Numbered from the stretch's first letter, positions 27,231 to 36,542 are shown. The stretch is DNA of 64,000 nt from Candidatus Obscuribacter sp. (GCA_016712465.1 JADJQZ010000001.1:4464001-4528000); one strand, 5' to 3'. Translations and numbers: made by a program. The notes: generated by a model from the letters alone, not told the origin.

Positions 27231-28625
27231 ATGAAAGCAACTAATCTAATCTTGGTTTTGAGTGCCTGCTCAAATTTGTCTCTTTTATATCCGGCGCCGG
27301 AGGCAGCGGCCGCCCCGGCTGCACCACCGGCGGCATCAGTGCGCAAGCCGCTCAACACGGCCGACAGGCTGACTGCCGCTGAGGCCAGGGAAGCCAATGC
27401 TCTGACGGAGCTTTGCAAGCAAGGAAAATTGAAGGAAGCAGCGCCGCGCCTTAGACTTTTGGCGGACAAGCACCCGAACGTGCTTTCAATACAGCTTAAT
27501 ATGGCCCAGCTCATGCTCATCCTGGGAGAAAGCCAAACTGCCCTGAGCGCCGCCGGCCGGGCGATTAAACTCGATCCTACCAATGCTCATGCCTGGCGTC
27601 ATTTCAGTGAAGCCAATATGCACCTGGGTAAGCAGGAAGAAGCAGTACAAGCCATGAAGAAAGCAGTGGCCTTTTGCCAGTCGCCCGCTCTCAAGAAAGA
27701 CCTGCAAGAGACCCTGACGGCCATGAATAAGGAGAAAGCCAGGAATGCCGCCGTCAAGAGTAAGGTCTATGCCCCGGGCTCTTACATCGATGAAGAAAGC
27801 CTGAGCATGATGCCCCGCTGGTCGAAGGAGCGCATGCCGCTGGCGGTCTTCATTTCACCAGGTAATGTCAAAGGTTATAACGACCAACTGAAGGAACTTC
27901 TGAAAGAAGCCTTTGCCGATTGGGAAAAGAAAAGCGGAACCATAAGTTTTAAATTTACCGACGAAGCAGCTTCGGCTGACATCACCTGCCTCTGGGTGGA
28001 AGAAGGGAAGCGTGGTCTGTCCATAGAAGTGGGTCACGCCATTCAAAAGGTATCCGGCGACGAAATTATGCATGCCACAGTGGAATTGGAGACCAAGGAC
28101 GCCAACCACAATCAAGACGTGGAATTGAAAAATGTCATGCTCCATGAAATAGGACATGCTATCGGCATCAGAAATCACAGCCAAAGCGCTAAAGACATAA
28201 TGTACTTTCAAGAGTCATCCTCCAGAGAACTTTCCGAGGCAGACCTAGCCACCTTGAAAGCACTCTATGAGAGCAAGTCTAAATTAACCATGGACTTCGA
28301 CGGACAGATTCTGCCCCCCACACCGGAACTGAAGCAGGCCCTCAATCTAATTAGAGAAGCCAATGAAAGCAAGAAGGATCTGCCTACCGCCATCGAAAAA
28401 AGTCGCAAAGCCATAGAACTGGCACCGCAAGTCTATGTCTTTCGCAAGAATTTTTGTTTCTACGCCTATCAACTCAACAAAGAAGGCAAGTTGCCGGCCG
28501 GTCAGGCAATTGAGCTGGCCAGAGAAGCAGTCGAAAAATCCAAAACACTACCGCAGAAGTACAAACAGGTGCAAATTTCTTCGCAGAAGATGCTCGACTA
28601 TTTGCTCCAATTCTACAAAAACTAG
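27231..28625 (+). CDS. Exported TPR protein with matrixin-like metalloprotease domain
   Basis: An N-terminal hydrophobic segment acts as signal peptide (MKATNLILVLSACSNLSLLY, Ala-rich after it). TPR helices occupy about residues 55-165 (ALSAAGRAIKLDPTNAHAWRHF). A metzincin-like domain follows with the complete zinc motif HEIGHAIGIRNH and a Met-turn in DIMYF, as in M10A matrixins. The C-terminal 110 residues are again helical/TPR-like. The ATG at 27231 follows ACAGGAC. No propeptide cysteine switch is evident. It is probably a secreted or periplasmic protease that recognises partners through its TPRs. The gene is divergent from the PLP enzyme. Confidence 0.85.
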   Translation: MKATNLILVLSACSNLSLLYPAPEAAAAPAAPPAASVRKPLNTADRLTAAEAREANALTELCKQGKLKEAAPRLRLLADKHPNVLSIQLNMAQLMLILGESQTALSAAGRAIKLDPTNAHAWRHFSEANMHLGKQEEAVQAMKKAVAFCQSPALKKDLQETLTAMNKEKARNAAVKSKVYAPGSYIDEESLSMMPRWSKERMPLAVFISPGNVKGYNDQLKELLKEAFADWEKKSGTISFKFTDEAASADITCLWVEEGKRGLSIEVGHAIQKVSGDEIMHATVELETKDANHNQDVELKNVMLHEIGHAIGIRNHSQSAKDIMYFQESSSRELSEADLATLKALYESKSKLTMDFDGQILPPTPELKQALNLIREANESKKDLPTAIEKSRKAIELAPQVYVFRKNFCFYAYQLNKEGKLPAGQAIELAREAVEKSKTLPQKYKQVQISSQKMLDYLLQFYKN

Positions 28626-28740
28626 CACCGGCACCAGGCAGCAAAACCGGCTTACCACGTATTTCCCGCAGGCACTGCCATAAGAATGTCACTGGCGGAA
28701 GGCTATCCTCAAAGCCCCACCGCCCAAGGAAACTTTTCTT

Positions 28741-29334
28741 ATGGATGCCAGCACGGATAGAGCCAAAACATTTGCCAATATTCTGACAATATCTTTCATA
28801 ATCGCCTCGGTATCATCGGCTTCGGCAGTAATATCGCCGGTGGAGGCCCAGGCACAGTCAAGCAACCAGATTGCCTATTTGCCTCAAACATCCAACCCCC
28901 AGAATGTGAGCCAGGATGCGGCCAGAAGTCAGGCACAAGCTTGCTACCAGGCCTGCCAGTTCAGCCAGGCCCTTTCCCTCTATCATCAGATCTGCCAATC
29001 GGGAGCCGGCACCGCCTCTGATTTCTACTGGCTGGGTGAAGCCTACGCCCATATGGATCAATACGAAAGTGCCGCCCGCTCATTTTCGGAGGCACTGAAA
29101 CTGGAACCGAGCAACGACAAATTGCATGTGCGACTGGTGGAATCTCTGCTCGCCGGTCGCCAGAGAGAAAGAGCAATGGAAGCCTGTCGCAATGCCCTCA
29201 ACCTTGTATCAAGCGAAAGAGCCCGCCAGCAACTGACGATCATGGCAAAGATCTGCGGCAAGGCGGAGCCTGAACCCCAGCGAGGCAAAAGTCTCGGTCT
29301 GAACTTCGGCCGCCGGGCCCTGACGGAGCGCTGA
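28741..29334 (+). CDS. Exported TPR protein heading a Tad-like cluster
   Basis: 197 residues: a signal peptide (to about residue 38, ending EAQA), a short Gln/Asn/Ser linker, then three TPR units (ACYQACQFSQALSLYHQI, FYWLGEAYAHMDQYESAARSF, LHVRLVESLLAGRQRERAMEAC). The ATG follows AAGGAA. The stop lies four bases before the TadE-like gene, so it is probably cotranslated. TPR proteins (TadD) are standard members of Tad pilus loci, which supports a role in pilin assembly here. Confidence 0.75.
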   Translation: MDASTDRAKTFANILTISFIIASVSSASAVISPVEAQAQSSNQIAYLPQTSNPQNVSQDAARSQAQACYQACQFSQALSLYHQICQSGAGTASDFYWLGEAYAHMDQYESAARSFSEALKLEPSNDKLHVRLVESLLAGRQRERAMEACRNALNLVSSERARQQLTIMAKICGKAEPEPQRGKSLGLNFGRRALTER

Positions 29335-29338
29335 AATC

Positions 29339-29875
29339 ATGAAGAAGCAAGTCTCAAGCAAGTATCGCAGCAATAAGCGCGGCTCAGTGGTGGCAGAACT
29401 ACCCCTGGTGCTATGGGTATTTTTCATGGTGATCGCGCTACCGCTCCTTAATTTGGGAGCAGCTTTCATTCGCATCACCTTCCTCTACGCCGGAGTGCAC
29501 CTGGCTAGTATTTCCGCAGCCAGGGCCAATACATTTCTACTGCCCATAGACGGCAAGCCCTCGGCCACAAACGAAGCGATTGCCAAGTTGAATCAGATGA
29601 AAGGAGCCTTCAGCGGCGTCGAGGTGAGAAATGTACGGACTGAAATCCTGATTACAAACGTGGACACCCTGGCCGCCTCAACATCGGCGCTGCCGCTCTC
29701 AAAGCCTGCCGATGCCAGCGTCAACACCTATCAAATTGTGGTTACGGCTCAGTGCGAAGGGCAGCCGCTTCTGCCCCTGCCCACGCCCATACCGATAGCC
29801 GGCGTAAGCGCCCCCCTCACCTTCAATCTGAGCGCCCGGCAATATTGTGAAAACCCGCAAGGGTTAACGCTCTAA
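29339..29875 (+). CDS. TadE-like minor pilin
   Basis: 178 residues with the TadE hallmark: a basic N-terminus followed by RGSVVAELPLVLWVFFMVIALPLLNLG, in which a conserved Glu starts the membrane helix as in pseudopilins. The remainder is beta-rich and extracytosolic. It directly follows the TPR gene and precedes a TadG-like gene. No prepilin peptidase, TadA ATPase or major Flp pilin is present in the window, so the assembly machine must lie elsewhere if it exists. Confidence 0.7.
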   Translation: MKKQVSSKYRSNKRGSVVAELPLVLWVFFMVIALPLLNLGAAFIRITFLYAGVHLASISAARANTFLLPIDGKPSATNEAIAKLNQMKGAFSGVEVRNVRTEILITNVDTLAASTSALPLSKPADASVNTYQIVVTAQCEGQPLLPLPTPIPIAGVSAPLTFNLSARQYCENPQGLTL

Positions 29876-29954
29876 CTGCCGGCTCCCACAGCGAGGGATA
29901 AGATCTGCCAGCACCGCCTACAGTATCACTTCGAGAATCACTTTGAGTTTAACT

Positions 29955-31817
29955 ATGAATAGAGAATATTCTACTAAGGCACCTTCCAAAAGAATCGACT
30001 GCAAAAGCCGGGCAGTAAAAGTAACCGGCGGCGGCGGCAACAAGAATTGGGCGGCGGCAACAAGAATTGGGCGGGGGCAGGGCATCCTTTCTTTAATCTT
30101 GCTCTTTGGCTTCACCCTCTTTCCCTTGCTGGCAATACTCACTTTCGAACTGGGAAGACTTTACCTGGCCAAACAGGAATTGCAAAACGCCAGCGATGCT
30201 GCCGCACTGACCGGCACGGCTACCCTGGCCAGTTCCGACAACACCAATCCGAGCCAGGCCCATCTGGATGCCATTGCCAGCGCCCTGAAAATATTCCGCG
30301 CCAACACCACCCTGGGAGTGCCCCTCAGTGCAGCCACCGTAGTTAGTTCTCCGTCCCTGCTCACCTGCAATATTGGAGAAACCAAGGTCTTCTTCGAGTT
30401 TCTCAATCCCATCACTTATGCAGTAGAACCAATCACCAGCCCCAACGGCAAGGTAGTGAGAGTGAGCGCCTGCACCGGCAGCGAACTGGCCTTCGGCAAA
30501 TTTATGGGCATCAAATCCTGGGGGGTAACGGCCCTTTCCACCAGCGCCGTACCCAAACTGGACGTAGTGGTTTGTTTCGATGTATCCGGTTCTATGGACG
30601 ACCAGACTCCGGTCACTTTCATCAAGAGAAAGTGGGACGACACCCTGGGCGGCGGCAAAACAGTGTATAACGATGTCACCGGCGCAAACGGCGTCATGCG
30701 GGGCAAAATCTACGACATAGTCAAGCCCGGACCTACCGGCACAAGCCTCAATGCCACCTATCCGCAACTCTTGACAGACTCTTACTGGAACGCCAGGACC
30801 TACTTCTCGGAATACCTGGCCAACTATTACGGAGTGCCCGGACTGCGCTCCGGCGGCACCTATCCGGAAGCCGGTCTGCCGCCGGGAAACTGCCCGCCCG
30901 GCACCGCCTATACCTTCGACGGCTTCAGAACCTTCACCGATGTGGTGGTCAATATCGACGGTAACAACACATTTGCGGGCACTGTTTACGACGGCTATGC
31001 TTTTCCCGACGTGGCCACCCTGGTGGAAGCAGCCAGGGGTAACCTGGAATCGGACTCGGTCTTTAGAAGCAGCAAAGCCAACACGGCACTGTCGGTGACA
31101 CCACGGGCCGGTTATCAGAGAGCCTATTTCGAAGCTGCCGCCAAACAGTTGAAACCCATGGCTGAGGCGAAATCGGCGCTTCTGACCATGAACCAGATTC
31201 TCAACACCGATGCTGATGCCCACTTCGGCTTTGCCGCCTTCGACTCGGAAGTCGGCACCACACCCACCACCACAGTGGACTGGCACAACATAGACGACTC
31301 TGCCCCTTACGGAGCCAAACAAGGCTTTCCCCTACCCAGGGTGACCATCAGTAATACGGCCGGCAACACACAGTTCGACCAGGTCAATACTGCCATCAAT
31401 AGCTGCGTCGCCATGGGTGCCACCAATATTGGTGCAGCCGTGCATGCCGCCACGCAAGACCTGAAGAGCCGGGGACGGCAGGGCAGTGTCAAAGCCATAA
31501 TACTCTTCACCGACGGAGAGCCGACCGAACCCGGAGGTCCTCTCAGTTCGGATCCCAAGGCCAATGCCAGAATGGCGGCGGTGGAGGCCCGTGATGCCGG
31601 CATAGCAGTTTACACAGTGGGTCTCGCTCAAAATCCCGCCATCATTCCAGACCAGAGAGCGATTTTAAACGACACCAACTCCGACCCTACCACCGGTGGC
31701 ATAGCCGCCATCGCCGGTCACGGCAGCACCTTCAACCTGGTGACGGACAGCAGCCAGCTGAGAGGAACCTTTGCCAAAATCGCCAGACGGCTGGTCAAGC
31801 TGGTGTCCAACAAGTAG
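29955..31817 (+). CDS. TadG-like pilus protein with von Willebrand A domain
   Basis: The N-terminal membrane helix after RGQGILSLILLFGFTLFPLLAILTFELGR, followed by ELQNASDAAALTGTA, is the TadG/TadE-like signature. A von Willebrand A domain has the metal-ion site DVSGSMD near residue 210, a long insertion, and the late strands AIILFTDGEPTEPGG and IAVYTVGLAQ. Such proteins act in adhesion or pilus assembly at the surface. The ATG at 29955 is chosen; a TTG at 29943 is also possible, and neither has a strong ribosome site. A 20-bp tandem duplication at codons 26-39 sets the reading frame between the start and the membrane helix. Confidence 0.8.
   Translation: MNREYSTKAPSKRIDCKSRAVKVTGGGGNKNWAAATRIGRGQGILSLILLFGFTLFPLLAILTFELGRLYLAKQELQNASDAAALTGTATLASSDNTNPSQAHLDAIASALKIFRANTTLGVPLSAATVVSSPSLLTCNIGETKVFFEFLNPITYAVEPITSPNGKVVRVSACTGSELAFGKFMGIKSWGVTALSTSAVPKLDVVVCFDVSGSMDDQTPVTFIKRKWDDTLGGGKTVYNDVTGANGVMRGKIYDIVKPGPTGTSLNATYPQLLTDSYWNARTYFSEYLANYYGVPGLRSGGTYPEAGLPPGNCPPGTAYTFDGFRTFTDVVVNIDGNNTFAGTVYDGYAFPDVATLVEAARGNLESDSVFRSSKANTALSVTPRAGYQRAYFEAAAKQLKPMAEAKSALLTMNQILNTDADAHFGFAAFDSEVGTTPTTTVDWHNIDDSAPYGAKQGFPLPRVTISNTAGNTQFDQVNTAINSCVAMGATNIGAAVHAATQDLKSRGRQGSVKAIILFTDGEPTEPGGPLSSDPKANARMAAVEARDAGIAVYTVGLAQNPAIIPDQRAILNDTNSDPTTGGIAAIAGHGSTFNLVTDSSQLRGTFAKIARRLVKLVSNK
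30031..30070 (+). repeat. 20-bp perfect tandem duplication in the TadG-like gene
   Basis: GCGGCGGCAACAAGAATTGG occurs at 30031-30050 and again at 30051-30070. The unit is not a multiple of three, so loss or gain of one copy would put the start out of frame with the membrane helix. Confidence 0.9.
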
Positions 31818-31856
31818 CCCCAGAAGCCAATAGCACATTAAAGGAAGGAGCAGACA

Positions 31857-32327
31857 ATGAACGCGCAGGCAAGGCAGTTTCCGGCAAGCAAAACAAGAAG
31901 AAAGAGAGGCTCCCTCTCGGTGGAACTCACCTGCGGCAGCATGCTCATGGTGGTCTTCGTGGTACTCGGACTGCATCTGGGCATCATCGTCTTCGGCGCC
32001 TACCTGAATGACCGTGTCTGCCGAGATGCCTGCAGGAATGCGGCCCAGGGGCAAGATCTGAGCGAGTCCACCAAACTTGCCAACGCCGTTATCAAAGGCT
32101 ACCAGCCCAATACCTTCCTCTCGGCCCCACAGATAGTAGCACCGATTGTCTACCAGGACTATGCAGGCAGCCCACCGGCACAGACATCGCCTTATGTGCA
32201 AGTCAAGACTATCACTCAAGCCACCATGCCATTCGGTCTGTTAGCATTCTTCAACGCCGGGGTTTTGCAGGACGGCAAACTAACTTTTGTAAAATCCTAC
32301 ACCTTCCCCATCGTGCGGGTGAAATAA
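31857..32327 (+). CDS. Second TadE-like minor pilin
   Basis: 156 residues: a basic N-terminus (KTRRKRGSLSVELTCGSMLMVVFVVLGLHLGIIVF split as RRKRGSLSVELTCGSM plus a membrane helix), again with Glu at the start of the helix, then an extracytosolic domain with two Cys in DRVCRDACRNAAQG. The ATG has a strong AAGGAAGGAG site. It closes the TPR/TadE/TadG/TadE group, and all four genes are on the same strand with short gaps. Confidence 0.7.
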   Translation: MNAQARQFPASKTRRKRGSLSVELTCGSMLMVVFVVLGLHLGIIVFGAYLNDRVCRDACRNAAQGQDLSESTKLANAVIKGYQPNTFLSAPQIVAPIVYQDYAGSPPAQTSPYVQVKTITQATMPFGLLAFFNAGVLQDGKLTFVKSYTFPIVRVK

Positions 32328-32395
32328 GGGAAATATATAGTTCTGTTCACTATCTATTCACGCAGGCCTGCCAGACTGAGGCTCAGGAGATTGAT

Positions 32396-32983
32396 ATGGA
32401 ACAAACTACCAATGATAAATACCAATGGCTCTGCTGGCAGCCCCTCTCCAGAAAAGTACTTCTGGACTGCGGCTACCTCAAGCTGAACGAGGTAATTTCA
32501 AAAAGCCAGTGCCCGGCAGGCAAGGAGGATAGTTTCTTCACCTTGAGCCTGGCACCCTGGGTGAACATCATCGCTCTCACCGAAGACAATCGAGTCTTGA
32601 TGGTAGAGCAGTATCGCCACGGTGTGGAAGGCATCACCATGGAACTACCGGGTGGCTGCGTGGAAGGGGAAGACCCTTTGGCGGCCGCCAAGCGGGAACT
32701 GAGAGAGGAAACCGGATGCGTGGCTGAAACCTGGACCTACCTGGGCAAAAATCATCCCAATCCGGCCCTGCAGGACAACCTCTGCTATACATATTTAGCC
32801 CAGGCCGTCGAGCAAGTGGAAGAACCCACCTTCGACGGCAGCGGCACTGAGAAAATCAATTCCCGCTACGTCAACCTGGCCGACATAGGCGACTTGATTC
32901 TAAGCGGCACCATCAGCCACAGCCTGGTGATAACGGCTTTTCACTTCCTGCATCTGCGCTCGGATCTCACCCTGAAAGCCTGA
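32396..32983 (+). CDS. Nudix hydrolase, ADP-ribose-pyrophosphatase-like
   Basis: Hydrolyses nucleoside diphosphates linked to another moiety. The full Nudix box is present (GGCVEGEDPLAAAKRELREE followed by TGC), with VLMVEQYRHGVEGITMELPGG upstream, typical of ADP-ribose or sugar-nucleotide pyrophosphatases. The protein has 195 residues and no signal peptide, so it is cytosolic. AGGAG lies 7 bases before the ATG. It follows the pilin genes by 68 bases, but a functional link is not implied. Confidence 0.85.
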   Translation: MEQTTNDKYQWLCWQPLSRKVLLDCGYLKLNEVISKSQCPAGKEDSFFTLSLAPWVNIIALTEDNRVLMVEQYRHGVEGITMELPGGCVEGEDPLAAAKRELREETGCVAETWTYLGKNHPNPALQDNLCYTYLAQAVEQVEEPTFDGSGTEKINSRYVNLADIGDLILSGTISHSLVITAFHFLHLRSDLTLKA

Positions 32984-33259
32984 GCGTTAATAAAAGTTTC
33001 CGAGAGAGCCGCAAATCTATGCAAAACCGGTACCGGTGGGAACATTCCCGCACCTTTGCAGTCTGCTCGCTTGCAAAGCTGCAACTGCTGCTTCTAAAAG
33101 AGAAAAATTACAAAACTGTTTAATCCTGCTCCTTTCAGACGAATCCGTTACAAGCTAGATTCAGAGGCAGCAATAATAAATCCATTTGCAGCATCTTAGA
33201 CCCGGCATAAGCAAAGCAGATTTTGCAAGCCGGGAGGAAAAGGAAAGGAGGAGATCACC

Positions 33260-34153
33260 TTGGCCATTGTCAAAAGAGTTTTTCTATTCCTGCTTACGAA
33301 CTTTCTGGTCATCACCACCTGTTCGATCTTCTTTTATGTCTTCGGCATCGGCAATTATTTGACCCAGTACGGCATCGACTACGTGGGGTTGGCTTTGTTC
33401 TCGCTTATCTACGGCATGACCGGCTCCATAGTCTCACTGTGGATGTCCAGAGCCATAGCCAAGTGGAGCTATGGCGTGCAGCTCATCGACGAAAGGCAGC
33501 CGGACCCGGCCCTGCGCTCGATCATGACCACGGTGCACGACTTGAGTCGCAAAGCGGGATTGACCACCATGCCGGAAGTGGGCATCTACGCCAGCCCGGA
33601 CATCAATGCTTTCGCCACGGGACCAACGAAATCGAGGGCGCTTGTGGCCGTCTCCACGGGGTTACTGGAGCGCATGAACCGTGACGAAGTGGAAGGAGTG
33701 CTCGGTCATGAAATAAGCCATATTGCCAATGGCGATATGGTCACCATGACTCTCTTGCAGGGCATAGTGAACGCCTTTGCCATCTTCCTGTCGCGAGCCG
33801 TGGCCTATGCTGTCACCCGCAACCGGGACGAGAATTCAAACAACAGCCTGGCTTATTTCATCGTCAGCTTCGTGCTGCAAACAGTCTTCTTGTTGCTCGG
33901 GGCGATTGTGGTGAATTGGTTCTCCAGACAAAGAGAATTCCGGGCCGACGCCGGCGGAGCCTCCCTGGCCGGTAAACAAGCCATGATCGGTGCTCTCAAA
34001 CGCCTGCAAAACAACTACGAAACCCTGCATGCCGAAAGCGGCAGTATGGCCACAATGAAAATTTCCAATCGACCGGCCGGCCTTTTCGGTAAGCTATTCT
34101 CCAGCCACCCGCCCCTGGAAGAGAGAATTGCCGCGCTTTCTGCCGGAAGTTAA
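33260..34153 (+). CDS. htpX: Membrane zinc metalloprotease HtpX
   Basis: Heat-shock-type M48B protease that clears misfolded membrane proteins. Two N-terminal helices (about 5-30 and 40-62) precede the catalytic region with GHEISH in EVEGVLGHEISHIANGD, two further helices (about 168-185 and 195-220), and the third-ligand region REFRADAGGASLAG. The C-terminus has SSHPPLEERIAAL. The start is TTG at 33260 with GGAGGAG 8-10 bases upstream. In the 276 bases before it I see no gene and no convincing promoter. Confidence 0.95.
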   Translation: MAIVKRVFLFLLTNFLVITTCSIFFYVFGIGNYLTQYGIDYVGLALFSLIYGMTGSIVSLWMSRAIAKWSYGVQLIDERQPDPALRSIMTTVHDLSRKAGLTTMPEVGIYASPDINAFATGPTKSRALVAVSTGLLERMNRDEVEGVLGHEISHIANGDMVTMTLLQGIVNAFAIFLSRAVAYAVTRNRDENSNNSLAYFIVSFVLQTVFLLLGAIVVNWFSRQREFRADAGGASLAGKQAMIGALKRLQNNYETLHAESGSMATMKISNRPAGLFGKLFSSHPPLEERIAALSAGS

Positions 34154-34175
34154 GTCTTAGAGTCCCAGGGTCTTC

Positions 34176-34937
34176 CTAGTTATTGTCGTCATCCTCGGGA
34201 CGGGCAGTACCGATGAAACCTATTTTGCTGTTGATGGCGTCATAACCGCCATCCATGCCGGGCTTCATAGTCGTAACGGTCTTGTCCGGGCGATATAAGA
34301 CTAAATTGCGACCATCCTGAACCAGCTTGCCGCGGGCACCATTGGGGTAACCAATCACCCAGGAGCCGCGAGAAAGGGGCGCGCAAATCGTACCATCAAG
34401 ATAACTGCCTTCCACCTTGGCGCTGCCATCAGGAAAGCGAGTGACGATGGCCGAACTGCCATCAACTATGCGCAACTCAAAAGCCTCGTAGGGCTTCTTG
34501 GGATCCGGCTTGGTTACATAGGGGTCGATGTCTTGAGCGGAGAAGACAAAGATGGAATCTTTGACAAACATCGATGCGTCTGCGGCGAACTCACCGGCGA
34601 TACCATGCACCATTTTGCGCAAGGGACCGCGGTGCTTCTCAGGCTTGCCCGGCTGAGCAGCCTCACAGGTCTGAAGGGGATCGGGATTGAGATTGTGAAG
34701 CCCCTGCAACTCACTGACAATGAAAGCCTCCTGCTTGGCAGCAGCGGCGGCAGCCTGGGCCGCGGCGGAATCTGCCGGAGCACCCGTCTGTACGGAGAGA
34801 GTAGGACTGGAAGCAGCGGTGCCGGAGCCGTCAGCGGCTTGAGAAAGGGCCGGCAGGCTCGATGAGAGCAAAGCGCTCAAGACAAGGGCGCCCAGAACTC
34901 GGTGGCGAAAGTGGCATGGTTTAGCTAATTCAGTCAC
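34176..34937 (-). CDS. Exported hypothetical protein
   Basis: 253 residues with a signal peptide (hydrophobic LGALVLSALLSSSLPALS, cleavage after SQA), an Ala-rich low-complexity linker, and a beta-rich C-terminal half with short repeated units (RFPDGSAKVEGSYLDG, GYPNGARGKLVQDG) reminiscent of MORN or antigen-type hairpin repeats. No family is firmly recognised. It starts with GTG. It converges with htpX with only a 22-base gap and no clear terminator. Confidence 0.65.
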   Translation of the reverse strand: MTELAKPCHFRHRVLGALVLSALLSSSLPALSQAADGSGTAASSPTLSVQTGAPADSAAAQAAAAAAKQEAFIVSELQGLHNLNPDPLQTCEAAQPGKPEKHRGPLRKMVHGIAGEFAADASMFVKDSIFVFSAQDIDPYVTKPDPKKPYEAFELRIVDGSSAIVTRFPDGSAKVEGSYLDGTICAPLSRGSWVIGYPNGARGKLVQDGRNLVLYRPDKTVTTMKPGMDGGYDAINSKIGFIGTARPEDDDNN

Positions 34938-35066
34938 AACTTGGATCTCTCAAATAAGAAGTGGAGGCAGCACTTAAATTGCTGCCAGCCCTCAGAATAA
35001 CACCAGCATCAGAGGATTCAGCAATAGTAAAGTGCTAATATCAGAGCTAGTTAAGCTCCCCTGGGG

Positions 35067-36542
35067 ATGTCACGAGGCACGACGGACGGCTCCCCCAGGC
35101 AAAAAGTATTTAAGACCAGGGCTAAAGCATTGCCACAGTTACTTCTTAAGACAAGAACCCTGACCTTAATCGTTAGCGCTCTCAGTGCGGCATTTTTCTT
35201 AAAGCCGGCCATTGCTCAGGGTTCCAGACCAGTCAGGTTAAGCCCGGAAGCCGAACAGCACTGGCGCCAGGGTCAAAGGTTGCTAGGCACCATGCAACCC
35301 CGCCTGGCCCTGGTGGAGTTCGACCAGGCCTTGAAACTGGCACCGGGCAATATTGCCATTCTGGCAGCAAGAGGCGCCTGCCTGATGCGTCTGAAAGATT
35401 TCGAGGGGGCCTACAGAGACTTCCATGCAGCCCTTCTGAAAAGCCCCGGTCAGCCGGATCTGCTCAGACTGCGGGGCACGGCCAACATGTGCCTCTGCGA
35501 GGCCGACAGAGCCATTGACGACCTCAGCCAGGCAATTGCAATTAAGCCCACAGCCCAAGCCATTTTCAACCGTGCCACCTGCTATATACAGACCGCCCGG
35601 TATGAAAAAGCCATAGACGACTACACGAATCTCATCAAGCGGCGGGCCAATCTATACCCTTCGCTCTTTCAGAGAGGTCGGGTCTATTACCTGCTTGACG
35701 AATACGACAAAGCCATAGTCGACTTCTCGGCCGTCATCAAAGCCGATCCAAACTCTGCCCTCAAATGCTATATCTGCAGAGGGCGCGCTTTTGCAGCAAA
35801 AGGAAGAACGGATCTGGCCCTTGCCGATTTGAAAAAAGCAGTGCTGCTCGATGATGACTACGCGGAAAGTTTTTATGCACCGGCAGTGGAATCACTGATC
35901 GAAAGCGATGCCAGATTAGAAGAGAGACCCCCTGCCAACGAACAAAGAAGCAGCACCGGCAAACTAAAATCGCTCAGTTCAAAGCAAAGCCAAAGTAATC
36001 AAGAAGCCGGCGACAAGTATCTGGCAGAAGCTCTCGCCCTGAAAGAGAAGAAACAATTGGCGCGGGCCCTGGCTGCTTGCAATCTAGCACTGAAGGCCAA
36101 TGGAAGAAGCACCACCGCCCATGTGCTGAAGGGCAAAATATTGATGGACAGCGGCAATTACAAGGCCGCTCTCGCTTGCTTCAATCAGGCCTGGACAATG
36201 GACAATCTCAACCTAGACGCAGTGAGAGGCCGGGCGGAAGCCAATGCAGCCCTTGGTCTGCCGCAGCGAACCCTGGCGGATCTGGGCAAACTGGTCCTGG
36301 CCAGCCCCGATGATCCGGAGCTTAGATTCAGGCAGGCAGAGCTTTTCGACAAACTCAAACGCTCAAAGGAGGCCCTGGCAGGTTACCTGAAATGCCTTGA
36401 ATTGGACCACAGAAAAGAGCTACTTAAGAACAAATTGGGCAAAGATAAAGATGCTTATTTTCGCATCGCCCAGGCCACCCAGGCCCTTTCAGCGGAGCAA
36501 AGACGAAAGGCATCAGTGCGAATTGAAATCCTTAAACACTGA
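35067..36542 (+). CDS. Exported TPR-repeat protein
   Basis: 491 residues almost entirely of TPR units after a signal sequence whose hydrophobic core is LTLIVSALSAAFFL (cleavage after AIA, about residue 50). Units such as PRLALVEFDQALKLAPGN, YEKAIDDYTNLIKRRANL and YDKAIVDFSAVIKADPNS repeat every 34 residues, interrupted by a charged linker near residue 290. The ATG has no good ribosome site; a TTG at 35130 with AGGG 8 bases upstream would give a shorter, more normal signal peptide. It is probably a periplasmic scaffold. Confidence 0.75.
   Translation: MSRGTTDGSPRQKVFKTRAKALPQLLLKTRTLTLIVSALSAAFFLKPAIAQGSRPVRLSPEAEQHWRQGQRLLGTMQPRLALVEFDQALKLAPGNIAILAARGACLMRLKDFEGAYRDFHAALLKSPGQPDLLRLRGTANMCLCEADRAIDDLSQAIAIKPTAQAIFNRATCYIQTARYEKAIDDYTNLIKRRANLYPSLFQRGRVYYLLDEYDKAIVDFSAVIKADPNSALKCYICRGRAFAAKGRTDLALADLKKAVLLDDDYAESFYAPAVESLIESDARLEERPPANEQRSSTGKLKSLSSKQSQSNQEAGDKYLAEALALKEKKQLARALAACNLALKANGRSTTAHVLKGKILMDSGNYKAALACFNQAWTMDNLNLDAVRGRAEANAALGLPQRTLADLGKLVLASPDDPELRFRQAELFDKLKRSKEALAGYLKCLELDHRKELLKNKLGKDKDAYFRIAQATQALSAEQRRKASVRIEILKH

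Noticed and set aside
30093..31322. Long minus-strand open frame opposite the TadG-like gene
   Set aside because: It is antisense to a gene with clear TadG and vWA motifs, and its translation is low-complexity Gly/Val/His without domains.
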